Below, piece by piece: positions 6,999 to 17,343 of a DNA stretch of 45,983 nucleotides. Position 1 is the first letter of the stretch. Every line of letters starts with the position of its first letter. This DNA is from Anaerolineales bacterium. Its GTDB lineage: Bacteria > Chloroflexota > Anaerolineae > Anaerolineales > UBA4823. A program made the translations under genes and the position numbers. The DNA lies in contig JAGVAD010000035.1 of NCBI GenBank assembly GCA_020060465.1, positions 1 to 45,983 on the forward strand, given 5' to 3'. Below the pieces are notes generated by a model that saw only the letters and a program-made list of their open reading frames with translations, was not told the DNA's origin and made no database searches.

Positions 6999-8819
6999 AT
7001 GGCTGCACAATATCGCAATTGGATCAAAGATGGTTTGTGGGCGTTGGCAATCGCTGGCATGGCAGCGGCTGTGTTGCGCTTTACGTTTGGCCTGGGCGCT
7101 TCAACAGGTTTGAATGATACGACTCCTTGGGGCTTGTGGATCGCCTTCAAACTGTGTTTTGTTGCCTTGTCTGGCGGCGGTTTTACCCTGGCGGCGATGG
7201 TTTATGTCTTCCACCTCGAAAGTTTCCGCCCGATCCTCAGGCGGGCGATCTTGCTCGCACTCTTGGGCTATGGTTCATTCATTGTCTCGCTGCTGTTCGA
7301 TTTGGGCTTACCCTGGCATATCTATATGCCCATCATCCATTGGCAACACCACTCGGTGATGTTTGAAATCGCCTGGTGCGTGATGTTATATTTCACGGTT
7401 TTGACACTGGAATTCGCTCCCGTCATCCTGGAGCACGACTGGTTTCGCCACCCCATCTTCCAAATGATCTACCGCGCCTTACATGTTGCTGTCATTCCGT
7501 TGGTGATTACCGGAATTGTGCTTTCGACGTTACATCAATCTTCTCTGGGCGCGCTCATTTTGATCATGCCTCACCGCGTTCACCCCTTATGGTATAGCCC
7601 ATGGATCCCCGTCCTGTTCTTTATCTCCGCCATTGCGGCTGGCTTGATGGCCCTGGTATTGGAGGGCTTTCTGGTCGAGCGCTGGTTGGGCAGCCAGGTA
7701 AAATTGGATCTATTGGAACGCCTGGGGAAAGTTGCCGCTTTCGCCCTTGCGCTCTATCTGGCGCTGCGCCTCGGCGATTTGTGGGCGCGTGGAACCCTTC
7801 CCGCCGCCTTAGATGGCTCCTGGCAAAGCCTGTTATTCGGCGCTGAGGTTTTGATCGGCGGCCTCTTGCCCCTGACGTTGTTGACCAGCCGCAAGATTCG
7901 CCAAACTCGTGAAGGCCTGCTGACCAGCGCCTTGTTGATAGTCGCTGGGGTGGTCAGTCAACGCATGTCGCTCAGCCTGTTCACCATGTGGCGGCCAGCT
8001 CCCTATCTCCCTTCGCTGGCGGAAATCTTGATTGCCCTCGGCGTTCCCGCTGCCGCAGCTCTGATCTATCTTTTCTTCGTCGAGAACCTGGCAGTGCTGG
8101 ATGAAAAAGCGCCCCTCAAGATTGCACCTGCGCGGGTTCAACTCCCTATGACCTGGCCGTTTCCCTTTGCCGAGCGAAATAGCCTCAACGGGATAATCGC
8201 CCACCGCAGCGGTCTGGCGGTAGGCATCATTGCGGTCATGTTGGCCGTGCTGCCCATTCAAACCGCTGCCAGTGGCGCTCTGCCGCTCAACCTGGTTCAG
8301 CCGGCGCGTGGTTGGAGGATCTTATGGATTGACGGCAATCGGGCAAAATACCAGGTGGAGTTTGCTCACGCTGAGCATCAGGAACGGTTGGCGAAAGAGA
8401 TGGGTTCCTCAGAGGAGGCTTGCCAAACCTGTCATCACCTCAACCTGCCTCAAGATGAGGCGACCGCCTGCTGGCAGTGTCACCGCGATTATTTGCAAGC
8501 GGTCAATATCTTCGATCACACCCGCCACCAACAGATATTGGGCGGCAACGCTGCATGCCAGGAATGTCACACCGTGGAGCACACGCGCCGCTCGGCTGCC
8601 GCCTGTCAGGAATGCCATGAAACTATGTCGCCAAAAGAGGGGCAGGCGGCGTTTAACCCTATGGCGCCTGCTTATCTGGATGCCATGCATGGGCTGTGTC
8701 AGGATTGCCATGCGCAGCAAGCCGCAGCGCAAAACCGGCCAGAGCTGGCGCTTTGTAAAACCTGTCATAGCCTTCAAGAAAACCCCTCTGAGCTGCAAGC
8801 CGCGATCCGCAATGAATAA
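6999..8819 (+). CDS. NrfD/HybB-like quinone-interacting membrane protein fused to a C-terminal six-heme cytochrome c domain
   Basis: 606 residues; its ATG directly follows the TAG of the ferredoxin gene. Residues 1 to about 445 are a polytopic membrane region of roughly ten helices resembling HybB/HmcC/DsrP, with GGGFTLAAMVYVFHLESF and PWHIYMPIIHWQHHSVMF near the start. After a last helix (about 410-430) comes a soluble domain with six CxxCH motifs: CQTCH, CWQCH, CQECH, CQECH, CQDCH and CKTCH. Extra histidines (FAHAEH, FDHTRH) can be distal ligands as in class III cytochromes. In DsrMKJOP and Hmc the NrfD-like and multiheme proteins are separate genes, so this is a P+J type fusion. The heme domain must be extracytoplasmic for heme attachment. 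The protein probably links menaquinol to external electron carriers. Confidence 0.86.
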   Translation: MAAQYRNWIKDGLWALAIAGMAAAVLRFTFGLGASTGLNDTTPWGLWIAFKLCFVALSGGGFTLAAMVYVFHLESFRPILRRAILLALLGYGSFIVSLLFDLGLPWHIYMPIIHWQHHSVMFEIAWCVMLYFTVLTLEFAPVILEHDWFRHPIFQMIYRALHVAVIPLVITGIVLSTLHQSSLGALILIMPHRVHPLWYSPWIPVLFFISAIAAGLMALVLEGFLVERWLGSQVKLDLLERLGKVAAFALALYLALRLGDLWARGTLPAALDGSWQSLLFGAEVLIGGLLPLTLLTSRKIRQTREGLLTSALLIVAGVVSQRMSLSLFTMWRPAPYLPSLAEILIALGVPAAAALIYLFFVENLAVLDEKAPLKIAPARVQLPMTWPFPFAERNSLNGIIAHRSGLAVGIIAVMLAVLPIQTAASGALPLNLVQPARGWRILWIDGNRAKYQVEFAHAEHQERLAKEMGSSEEACQTCHHLNLPQDEATACWQCHRDYLQAVNIFDHTRHQQILGGNAACQECHTVEHTRRSAAACQECHETMSPKEGQAAFNPMAPAYLDAMHGLCQDCHAQQAAAQNRPELALCKTCHSLQENPSELQAAIRNE

Positions 8820-8885
8820 AAATTGCGCTCAGAAAATATATTGTCCGATATGGATGCGCGTTTCCCAAACAGAAGGAGGCCTGCT

Positions 8886-9437
8886 ATGAAGACGATAGGA
8901 TTTTGCACTCATTTTACTCAGACCGACGAATGGGCGTTCGATTACGCCCTATCGCTGGCCCGTGCCCGCGGCTGGCAATTGACGATCTGCCACTGGCTGC
9001 ATTCACCGTACAGCCTGCGGCGAGACATGGTTTACCCCCATTTGAAGCGCATCGGTCAGGTTCAGCCTGTCACGCCTGCCCTGCTCACCGCGCTTGAATT
9101 GGAACTCCGTGAGTGCTACGAACCGTTGCTGGGGGATTTTACCAATGTGGCTTTCAAGCTGTGTGAAGGACATTATCAGGTGGAGCTGAGGCGCTGCCTG
9201 CGCCAGAATCTGCTCGACCTGGTGGTCATGGGTTATCAGACCCTCACCTCGGAAGACGCCTCCGCTGAGCAACCGTTGGTAACCTTCGCTCAACACCTAT
9301 CATATCCAATGCTGTTAGTTGGCCCCCAGCGCCCCGATCAATTTTGGCTGAACGCCGCAGCGCGTCATTTGCTGAGCGACTTAAACTTGCCGGAAGGAAG
9401 CTGGCAGTTGTTAGACGCTGCCGTGCAGGCTGGTTGA
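8886..9437 (+). CDS. Universal-stress-protein-like protein
   Basis: 183 residues from the ATG at 8886, seven bases after AAGGAGG; an upstream in-frame start at 8823 lacks a ribosome site. The N-terminus (MKTIGFCTHFTQTDEWAFDY) and a central LLDLVVMGYQTLTSED, then LSYPMLLVG, resemble the alternating strand/helix pattern of the UspA fold. The nucleotide-binding GxxGxxxxG motif of ATP-binding Usp proteins is not evident. It is the last gene of the electron-transfer operon, followed by a strong terminator, so it is probably an accessory or sensor subunit of that complex. The Usp assignment is moderate. Confidence 0.6.
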   Translation: MKTIGFCTHFTQTDEWAFDYALSLARARGWQLTICHWLHSPYSLRRDMVYPHLKRIGQVQPVTPALLTALELELRECYEPLLGDFTNVAFKLCEGHYQVELRRCLRQNLLDLVVMGYQTLTSEDASAEQPLVTFAQHLSYPMLLVGPQRPDQFWLNAAARHLLSDLNLPEGSWQLLDAAVQAG

Positions 9438-9454
9438 GGAAGCGCTTAGAGAAA

Positions 9455-9487
9455 CGATAAAGCCGCCTCTATCAGGCGGCTTTATCG
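9455..9487. terminator. Bidirectional rho-independent terminator
   Basis: Perfect 14-bp stem (9455-9468 with 9474-9487) around a 5-base loop. The outer part is A/T rich (cgataaag/ctttatcg). It separates the redox operon from the convergent gltA. Confidence 0.85.
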
Positions 9488-9509
9488 TTGATTCGCCGAG
9501 CAACCGAAG

Positions 9510-10850
9510 CTACACTTCTTTCGCCTTTTCGCCTGCCTTTGCAGCCACATCTTCAAGCATGCGCGTGGTTAAGGACTTGGGTCGCTCCAATGGTTGATGC
9601 AGTGCGCGTGCCCAAACTGCGTTGGCCGAGACGCCCAGCGCTCGGCTGACGCCAAATAACACTGTATAGAAACCGTATCCGCCGTGTTCGTCCGCGTCGC
9701 TCACGCCAAAGTGCTGTTGCAACGCGCCGCTGATGGCGTCCACGTTCGGCCACGGGTTCTTGGCTTTCCCCTGTTCCACCAACACCTGCGGCACCACGTC
9801 ATATACCATCGAGGCCAGTTTAAAGATCGGGTCCTCCGGGAAATGTTTGCGCCCAAATTCAAGCTGGGCGGTGAAGCGTGGATCGGTCTTGCGCAGCACG
9901 GCGTGCCCATAACCCGGGATAACCTGTCCGCTTGCCAGCGTTTCCCAGGCATAGCGGCGCAATTCTTCCGGCGAAAGGACATGCCCGATCTTTTCATAAG
10001 CGTTCAGCAGCCAGCTCAAGGCTTCCTGATTAGCGCGTCCATGCAGCGGCCCAGCCAGACCGTTCATACCTGCTGAAGTCGCGTAATAGATATCCGCCAG
10101 CGTCGAGCCAACCATGTGGGTGGCATGGGCGCTCACGTTGCCGCTCTCATGATCGGAGTGGATAATGAAATACAGCCGCATTAATTCCGCGTACAAGGGG
10201 TCATCCACGCCCATCATCGAAGCGAAATTGGCGCCATAATCCAGATCGCTCCTGGGCTGGGGAATTTGACCGCCTCGGTGTTTTAGGTTGTAAATATAAG
10301 CAGCCACTGCTGGCAGACGAGCGGTCAGGTTCAGGCTATCCTCCAGCATCCAGATCCACTGTTCGTCTTTTTTCATCCCCTCATCATACTTGCGGGTGAA
10401 GATTGACGTGGTCTGCATCGCCAGGATCGCCTGTGAAAAGAGCGTCATTGGCATGGCGTTGGGCGGCATCGCTTTGAGCGTCTCGTATACATAAGTCGGC
10501 ACATCGCTGCGCCGTTTCCATTCTTCTTCCACCTCCAGGGCTTCTTGCAAAGTGGGTACTTCGCCCACCAGCAGCAAATAATACAGCCCGCCCACCAGCG
10601 GCATCTCTGCGCCGGGCAGCTTGGGCAGTTTTTCCAGCACTTCGGGGATGGTGAAACCGCGCAGGCGAATCCCCTCTTCGGGGTCCACATAGGAAATATC
10701 CGTCACCAGGCTCTTCACATCTCGCATTCCCCCGTACACCTGGCTGATCGTCACCTCGCCCACCTTTACGTTACCGCTCTCTGCGAGCAGCTTTTTCACC
10801 CGCTCCCTCCAGGCGGGGATTTGCGCAGACAATTTCTCTTTTAGAATCAT
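9510..10850 (-). CDS. gltA: Citrate synthase, eukaryotic (type I) form
   Basis: 446 residues, ATG with GGAGG six bases upstream. Catalyses condensation of acetyl-CoA and oxaloacetate to citrate. The catalytic triad is in place: His270 in GPLHGRANQEA, His316 in PGYGHAVLRKTDPRF and Asp371 in WPNVDAISG, each four residues below the pig-heart numbering (274, 320, 375). VLVEQGKAKNPWPNVDA and FYTVLFGVSRALGV are nearly the mitochondrial sequences, and the NADH-inhibited enterobacterial type lacks them. Eukaryotic-like citrate synthases are known in some bacteria, such as Geobacter. It lies 14 bases after mdh and is surely co-transcribed with it. N-terminal residues 1-60 align with the mature mitochondrial enzyme and there is no targeting extension. 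Confidence 0.95.
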   Translation of the reverse strand: MILKEKLSAQIPAWRERVKKLLAESGNVKVGEVTISQVYGGMRDVKSLVTDISYVDPEEGIRLRGFTIPEVLEKLPKLPGAEMPLVGGLYYLLLVGEVPTLQEALEVEEEWKRRSDVPTYVYETLKAMPPNAMPMTLFSQAILAMQTTSIFTRKYDEGMKKDEQWIWMLEDSLNLTARLPAVAAYIYNLKHRGGQIPQPRSDLDYGANFASMMGVDDPLYAELMRLYFIIHSDHESGNVSAHATHMVGSTLADIYYATSAGMNGLAGPLHGRANQEALSWLLNAYEKIGHVLSPEELRRYAWETLASGQVIPGYGHAVLRKTDPRFTAQLEFGRKHFPEDPIFKLASMVYDVVPQVLVEQGKAKNPWPNVDAISGALQQHFGVSDADEHGGYGFYTVLFGVSRALGVSANAVWARALHQPLERPKSLTTRMLEDVAAKAGEKAKEV

Positions 10851-10864
10851 GTTTCCTCCAAAAC

Positions 10865-11855
<991 letters not shown>

Positions 11856-11857
11856 GA

Positions 11858-12913
11858 TTAAACTTTTTCAGCCGCGAGCCCCTCGGCGACGAAATCGCCG
11901 CTCTTGCTCTTCTCGGCTGCTTTTCCACTCTCCGTTTCATCGGAGACTTCATCCAGGAAGTGGTTAGCCTGAATGGCGGCGGCTGCGCCCATGCCCGCCG
12001 AGGTGATCACCTGTCGGTAGTGCGGATCGGCAGCTTCGCCGGCTGCAAATACGCCGGGGATATTGGTGCGCATCAGCTTGTCGGTGATGATATAACCGCC
12101 AGCGTCCATTTCCAGTTGACCAACGAACAATTGAGTGTTCGGCGTATGCCCGATGAAGATGAACACACCGTCAATCGGTCGTTCGCTTTCTTCGCCGGTT
12201 ACCACATTCTTGATGCGCACTGCTTGCACCGCCTCTTTTCCGATGATTTCGGTCAGCACGCTGTTGAACAAATATTTAATTTTTGGATTTTCGGCCGCGC
12301 GTTTCTGTAACACTGCTCCAGCGCGTAATTCATCGCGCCGATGGACGATGGTCACGCTTTTGGCGTAACGGGTGAGGAACAGCCCTTCTTCCAACGCGCT
12401 GTCGCCGCCGCCCACCACGATCACCTCTTTGTCCTTGAAAAACCAGCCGTCGCAGGTGGCGCAATAAGATACGCCGCGTCCGGTCAGCTCTTTTTCACCA
12501 GGAATATCCAGGTGACGCGGCGTCGCTCCAGTAGTGATGATTAACGTGTCCGCCAGGTAGGTTGTGTTGTAAGTGCGTACACGAAAAGGACGCCGCGAGA
12601 GATCCACTTCTGTGGCTGTGTCGAACTCCACCTGAGCGCCAAAACGCTCGGCCTGTTTTTGGAATAACTCGACCAGTTGTACGCCGCCCACGCCCTCGGG
12701 AAAGCCGGGGTAATTCTCTACCGTGTAAGTGAGCGATACCTGTCCGCCGTGCTCCAGACCGCTGAGCACCACCGGCGCTAAGTCGGCGCGGGCTGCGTAG
12801 AGCGCCGCCGAAAGACCTGCTGGCCCAGAGCCGAGAATTAATACCTTGACGTGCTTTTCCTCCTGGCCGTCGGCAGATGAACTGGAAAGATTGGTCAGGT
12901 TAAAATCCATCAT
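11858..12913 (-). CDS. trxB: Thioredoxin reductase
   Basis: 351 residues. FAD-binding [18 protein letters not shown] (about 28-45), redox-active CATC (Cys151 and Cys154, in [14 protein letters not shown]), NADPH-binding [19 protein letters not shown], and the FAD-closing [20 protein letters not shown]. Reduces thioredoxin with NADPH. Family members are usually about 310-320 residues; here there is an N-terminal extension of about 20 residues (rich in Ser) and a charged C-terminal tail of about 30 residues after FLDEV (Glu/Ser/Lys-rich), both probably disordered. It has its own promoter and is upstream of mdh-gltA. Confidence 0.93.
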   Translation of the reverse strand: MMDFNLTNLSSSSADGQEEKHVKVLILGSGPAGLSAALYAARADLAPVVLSGLEHGGQVSLTYTVENYPGFPEGVGGVQLVELFQKQAERFGAQVEFDTATEVDLSRRPFRVRTYNTTYLADTLIITTGATPRHLDIPGEKELTGRGVSYCATCDGWFFKDKEVIVVGGGDSALEEGLFLTRYAKSVTIVHRRDELRAGAVLQKRAAENPKIKYLFNSVLTEIIGKEAVQAVRIKNVVTGEESERPIDGVFIFIGHTPNTQLFVGQLEMDAGGYIITDKLMRTNIPGVFAAGEAADPHYRQVITSAGMGAAAAIQANHFLDEVSDETESGKAAEKSKSGDFVAEGLAAEKV

Positions 12914-12988
12914 GGGTTTGTCCTCTTATCCTTGCATGGGTTTTCTGGTGGAGGAAGCAGGCGCAAGCCGCGCCTCAAACCAGAGTCT

Positions 12989-13016
12989 ATTTTATCAGAT
13001 GCAGGATAATGACCAA
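12989..13016 (-). promoter_or_regulatory. Candidate promoter of trxB
   Basis: On the minus strand: TTGGTC (13011-13016), 16-base spacer, TAAAAT (12989-12994). It is about 75 bases upstream of the start codon. Confidence 0.5.
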
Positions 13017-13100
13017 AAGTTACATAGATTCTCTTAATAATATGTAAGCGTTTGACGGCGCAGAGCCATCAGCCTGAAATTCTCCGATTCATTTGTCATT

Positions 13101-13129
13101 CGCTGACAGCTTTTCAAGCTGTCCCAGCG
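13101..13129 (-). terminator. Hairpin after ilvE, possible terminator
   Basis: GACAGCTT (13105-13112) and AAGCTGTC (13116-13123) form a tight 8-bp stem with a 3-base loop, extendable by CGCT/AGCG across a small bulge. There is no T run on either strand, so terminator activity is uncertain. Confidence 0.4.
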
Positions 13130-13140
13130 CCTGCCCTGCC

Positions 13141-14052
13141 TCAATGGACGAAATCCAGCCACTCAGTGGAGCGGCTGCCTTCGCCATGAATGACCGCCGT
13201 AAATGCTTCAGATAAGGCGCAGGTAATCGGGCCGGGTTTACCTTCGCCGATCTTGCGCGTATCAATGGCGCGCACGCCTACGATCTCAGCCGCCGTGCCG
13301 CTGATGAACACTTCGTCGGCGATGTAGAGTTGATCGCGTGTGATCATAGCTTCGCGCGTCGGGAGGCCCAAATCGGCGGCCAGCGCCAGGATCGAATCGC
13401 GGGTGATGCCTTCCAGCACGGTGGATAACGGCGGCGTGTAGATCACCCCGCGGCGCACCATGAACAGGTTTTCGCCGGTGCACTCAGCCACAAATCCATT
13501 CGCGTTCAGGATCACTGCTTCTTCATAGCCAGAGCGCAATGCCAGGGTCTTAACCAGCAACGAGTTGACGTAATTGCCCGCTACTTTAGACTTGGTCATA
13601 TTGATATTGGGGTGCAGCCGCGTGAAAGATGAAACCATCATATTCACCCCGGTTCGTTTGGCTTCTTCACCCAGATACGGACCCCATTCCCAGGCGGCAA
13701 TGCCTACGCATGGCCTGGAGTTGTCCAGGTTCAAGCCCAGCGGCCCTTTCAGGTACATCAGCGGACGGATATAACATTCGTTGAAGTGATTGGCTTTAAT
13801 GGTATCGAAAACCGCCTGGCGCAGCATTTCGACGCTGTAAGGAAAGTCTTGAATGCCCAGGATATGAATCGACTCGACAAAGCGTTGTAAGTGCTCTCGC
13901 AGACGGAATACCGCCGGCCCACGCGGCGTTTGATAACAGCGGATGCCTTCAAAGACAGCCACGCCATAATGTAAAGAAGGCGAAAGGAAATGAACGGTCG
14001 CCTGTTCATAGGGCTTGAGTTCACCGTCCATCCAGATCAGATCGGATTTCAT
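13141..14052 (-). CDS. ilvE: Branched-chain amino acid aminotransferase (PLP fold type IV)
   Basis: 303 residues, ATG with GAGG upstream. Transfers the amino group between glutamate and the 2-oxo acids of Leu, Ile and Val. The N-terminus (IWMDGELKPYEQATVHFLSP, then LHYGVAVFEGIRCY) is typical of the IlvE group. The PLP lysine is probably Lys156 in TKSKVAGNYVNSLL, equivalent to the E. coli AKAGGNYLSSLL context. GFVAECTGENLFMVRRG and TPPLSTVLEGITRDSIL form the cofactor and substrate loops. Length is normal. It follows pckA by 14 bases and is co-transcribed with it. Confidence 0.94.
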   Translation of the reverse strand: MKSDLIWMDGELKPYEQATVHFLSPSLHYGVAVFEGIRCYQTPRGPAVFRLREHLQRFVESIHILGIQDFPYSVEMLRQAVFDTIKANHFNECYIRPLMYLKGPLGLNLDNSRPCVGIAAWEWGPYLGEEAKRTGVNMMVSSFTRLHPNINMTKSKVAGNYVNSLLVKTLALRSGYEEAVILNANGFVAECTGENLFMVRRGVIYTPPLSTVLEGITRDSILALAADLGLPTREAMITRDQLYIADEVFISGTAAEIVGVRAIDTRKIGEGKPGPITCALSEAFTAVIHGEGSRSTEWLDFVH

Positions 14053-14066
14053 AAATTTCCTCGTTT

Positions 14067-15671
14067 TTACATGCTTGGCCCAGCGGCGGCTACCGTGGCC
14101 GAAATGCCGCTGCCGTATTGCTCGAAGTTCTCGCGGAATTTCTCCACCAACAAACGCGCCTGGCGGTCGTAGGCTTCACCATCTGCCCAGGTGCGCTTCG
14201 GATCCAACACCTCGTCAGGTACATCTGGTACATGCTCAGGGACGGCTAACCCGAAGAACGGGTCCGTGCGATACGCGACGCCCTCCAACGCCCCGGTCAG
14301 TGCGGCGCGGATCATGGCGCGTGTGTACGGAATTTTGATGCGCTCGCCTATCCCATACGGTCCTCCTGTCCAGCCAGTGTTGATCAGCCAAACTTTCGAG
14401 CCGTGTTTGGCGATCTTCTTGCCCAGTAAATCCGCGTAAACCGAAGGATAGAGCGGCAGGAACGGCGCGCCGAAGCAAGTGGAGAAAGTGGTCTGGGGTT
14501 CTTTGACTCCCTTCTCGGTGCCGGCCAGCTTGGAAGTGTAACCGGACAGAAAATAGTACATGGCTTGCTCAGCACTCAGGCGGGCGATCGGCGGCAGCAC
14601 ACCGAAGGCATCGGCGGTGAGGAAGAATATGTTGGCTGGATGCCCACCGCGCCCAGAGGGGATGATATTATCCAGGAAGCCAATCGGATAGGCGGCGCGA
14701 GTGTTCTCGGTGAGGCTGTCATCGTCGAAGTTGACGCGGCGCGTATTATGATCTATGGTGACATTTTCCAAAATAGTGCCAAAACGGCGCGTGGCTTTCC
14801 AGATCAACGGTTCATATTCCTGGCGCAGATGGATGGTCTTGGCGTAACAGCCGCCCTCGAAGTTGAACACGCCGTCCTCGCCCCAACCGTGTTCATCGTC
14901 GCCGATCAACGAGCGTTCCGGGTCAGAAGAAAGCGTGGTTTTCCCCGTGCCAGATAGGCCAAAGAACAGCGCTGTGTCGCCGCTCTTGCCCACATTTGCT
15001 GAACAATGCATCGAAAGCACGCCCTTGAGCGGCAAAAGATAATTGAGCGTGGTGAAGATGGATTTCTTGATCTCGCCGGCGTAACTGGTGCCTCCAATCA
15101 GGATCAAACGCCGCTCCAGATTGAGGATGATGAAAACTTCGGAATTGGTGCCGTCTTCTTGCGGGTCGGCGTGAAAGCCAGGAGCTTGAACGATGGTGAA
15201 TTCTGGTACATGTGTTGGCAGTTCATCTGGCGGCACGCGGATGAACAGGTTGCGGGCGAACAAACTGTGCCAGGCGCTCTCGGTGATAACGCGGATGGGC
15301 AAGCGATGTTCGGGGTGAGCCACAGCGGTGGTGTCCTGAACAAATACGTCGCGCCCCTGAAAATATGAACGCATGCGCGTGTAGAGGCGCTCAAAAGCCT
15401 GCGGCTCAAATTCTTTATTCACCTTGCCCCACCAGATTTGATCGTGATCTTCCTGGCAGCAAACGATAAACTTGTCGTTGGGTGAGCGTCCGGTGTGGTT
15501 GCCGGTGCGCACCACCACCGCTCCTTCGTGCGCCAGCACTCCCTCCCGCCGGGCAACGATGCGCTCAACCAGGGCCGGCGTGGTCAAATTCCAATAGGAC
15601 ATGTTCAAATTGCGCAGCCCTTGCTGATCCAATCCATATTGACTGGGGATTCCCATCACATTTCCTGTCAT
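14067..15671 (-). CDS. pckA: Phosphoenolpyruvate carboxykinase (ATP)
   Basis: 534 residues, ATG with a full AAGGAGGT seven bases upstream. Converts oxaloacetate and ATP to phosphoenolpyruvate, CO2 and ADP, the first step of gluconeogenesis. Seen are the substrate motif [18 protein letters not shown] with the metal-binding residues, the kinase-1a P-loop [13 protein letters not shown] (about 238-250), and kinase-2 LIGDDEHGW with metal-binding aspartates. Length matches the bacterial ATP-dependent family. With citrate synthase and malate dehydrogenase nearby it marks a metabolic block around oxaloacetate. It is the first gene of a two-gene operon with ilvE. Confidence 0.96.
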   Translation of the reverse strand: MTGNVMGIPSQYGLDQQGLRNLNMSYWNLTTPALVERIVARREGVLAHEGAVVVRTGNHTGRSPNDKFIVCCQEDHDQIWWGKVNKEFEPQAFERLYTRMRSYFQGRDVFVQDTTAVAHPEHRLPIRVITESAWHSLFARNLFIRVPPDELPTHVPEFTIVQAPGFHADPQEDGTNSEVFIILNLERRLILIGGTSYAGEIKKSIFTTLNYLLPLKGVLSMHCSANVGKSGDTALFFGLSGTGKTTLSSDPERSLIGDDEHGWGEDGVFNFEGGCYAKTIHLRQEYEPLIWKATRRFGTILENVTIDHNTRRVNFDDDSLTENTRAAYPIGFLDNIIPSGRGGHPANIFFLTADAFGVLPPIARLSAEQAMYYFLSGYTSKLAGTEKGVKEPQTTFSTCFGAPFLPLYPSVYADLLGKKIAKHGSKVWLINTGWTGGPYGIGERIKIPYTRAMIRAALTGALEGVAYRTDPFFGLAVPEHVPDVPDEVLDPKRTWADGEAYDRQARLLVEKFRENFEQYGSGISATVAAAGPSM

Positions 15672-15841
15672 TGGCGACCTCCTTAATTATCTACATCTTG
15701 ATTAGGTATGGAAAAAGATTACAAGCGCGGGAATACAAAGCAGCAGGCGTTGCCGACGGCTGGATTTTTGCTCATGCGAGGGTTTCTAATCCCTGCCGCG
15801 CGAATAGCCTGACCGCCGGCCGGATGCCTCCCTCCAGGATG

Positions 15842-15870
15842 ATTATAATTCATGCCAAGGGCAGCGGCAA
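15842..15870 (-). promoter_or_regulatory. Candidate promoter of pckA-ilvE
   Basis: On the minus strand: TTGCCG (15865-15870), 17-base spacer, perfect TATAAT (15842-15847). The implied 5' leader is about 165 bases; I see no riboswitch-like fold in it. Confidence 0.5.
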
Positions 15871-15888
15871 AGAGTTTTTAGCAGGCTT

Positions 15889-17334
15889 TTATGAGACCCA
15901 GCCAGCTAAACGGGCCAGACTGGCGGTCAGAAAAGTGATCAGGAAGGCCAATCCCAATGTAATGACTACGCTCATTATTGCCCATTTCTTACTGTTGGTT
16001 TCTTTATAGATCGTCAGGATCGTTGTTGCGCAAGGGTTATGCAGCAGAGAAAATAGCATTAAATTGACCGCCGTCAATAATGTCCACCCATGCTGACCTA
16101 CCAGGAGATGATATAAAAAGTTGTGGTCGGGCGACTCGGTCATCATGCCAGCACCCATGTACACCATCAACATGGTTGGGACCACGATCTCATTCGCCGG
16201 GATGGCAATGATATATGCCAACAGAATGACGCCGTCCAAACCGATTAAGACGCCCAACGGATTCAAGAAGTTGGCGATGTGAGCAGCCAGACTCATGCCG
16301 TTTACGCTGAGGTTGCCCAGCACCCAGATGACCGCCCCTGCGGGCGCGGCAGTCATTACCGCTCGCATCAACACGAAAAATGTGCGGTCAATCAGGGAGG
16401 TATAGAGTATGCGTCCGATATTTGGAACCCGGTAAGGCGGCAGCTCCAGGGTGAAGGCAGACGCCTCGCCTTTGAGAATTGTGCGCGAAAGCGCCCAAGA
16501 TACAGCCAATGTAAAGAACGCACCAATCATAACCACCAACACCACAGATCCCGCAGCCGCAAAGGAAGCCAGAGCCGGCGGGAAGGCAGCCGCCACAAAT
16601 ACGGTCGCTAACATGATCAATGTGGGAAAGCGCCCATTGCACGGCACAAAATTATTGGTCAGAATGGCGATCAGCCGCTCGCGTGGCGAATCGATCACTC
16701 GTGTGGAGATGACTCCGGCGGCGTTGCAGCCAAATCCCATCGCCATGCTCAAAGATTGCTTGCCATGCGCTCCTGCTTTTTTGAACAAGAAGTCCAGGTT
16801 GAATGCCACCCGCGGCAAGTAGCCCAGGTCCTCCAGTATCGTAAAAATCGGGAAGAAGATCGCCATAGGCGGTAGCATGACGCTTACTACCCACGCCAGA
16901 CCTCGAAACACACCATTCCATAGAAAACCAGTGATCCACCAGGGCAAGCCAAGCCAGTTAAATGCCGCTACGCCTTGCTCTTCCAGGCTGAAAAGGGCGT
17001 TAGCCAGCATTTGCGAGGGGATGTTCGCCCCAACGATGGTCACCCAAAAGACAGCAGCGAGCAGCAGCAACATCAGCGGCAGACCAAAGATCGGAGATGT
17101 GACCAGCCGATCAATTTTCTGATCCAGATCGTAGTGATGGTCGTCTTTCTGTCGTACGGCGCGGCGAGCAATGCTCTCAGCCTCCCGATACAACGAATTC
17201 ACCAGTTCGTCGCGAAAATGTTCGCCCAAAGTTGGCCGCAGCGCCTCTGCACTGCTCAACAAATCTTTGACCGTCAGACGAGATGTGGAGTGGCGGGAAT
17301 CGTCGCTCGCGGATGTCAGTGAAGCTTCGGTCAT
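15889..17334 (-). CDS. feoB: FeoB membrane-channel half (ferrous iron transporter, split form)
   Basis: 481 residues, ATG with AGGAG upstream. It corresponds to the C-terminal membrane part of FeoB, without the GTPase domain: Gate/core motifs EDLGYLPRVAFNLDFLFKKA, MGFGCNAAGVISTRVID and VPCNGRFPTL match the conserved ED.GYL.R.AF, GFGCN and C..R.P signatures of the family. About eight to ten hydrophobic helices follow. The N-terminal 100 residues are soluble and probably form a docking segment. The GTPase half is the next gene upstream, 9 bases away. Both halves together equal a normal FeoB of about 750 residues. Function: Fe(II) uptake across the cytoplasmic membrane, energised or gated by GTP. 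Confidence 0.9.
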   Translation of the reverse strand: MTEASLTSASDDSRHSTSRLTVKDLLSSAEALRPTLGEHFRDELVNSLYREAESIARRAVRQKDDHHYDLDQKIDRLVTSPIFGLPLMLLLLAAVFWVTIVGANIPSQMLANALFSLEEQGVAAFNWLGLPWWITGFLWNGVFRGLAWVVSVMLPPMAIFFPIFTILEDLGYLPRVAFNLDFLFKKAGAHGKQSLSMAMGFGCNAAGVISTRVIDSPRERLIAILTNNFVPCNGRFPTLIMLATVFVAAAFPPALASFAAAGSVVLVVMIGAFFTLAVSWALSRTILKGEASAFTLELPPYRVPNIGRILYTSLIDRTFFVLMRAVMTAAPAGAVIWVLGNLSVNGMSLAAHIANFLNPLGVLIGLDGVILLAYIIAIPANEIVVPTMLMVYMGAGMMTESPDHNFLYHLLVGQHGWTLLTAVNLMLFSLLHNPCATTILTIYKETNSKKWAIMSVVITLGLAFLITFLTASLARLAGWVS

Positions 17335-17343
17335 AGCAGTCTC

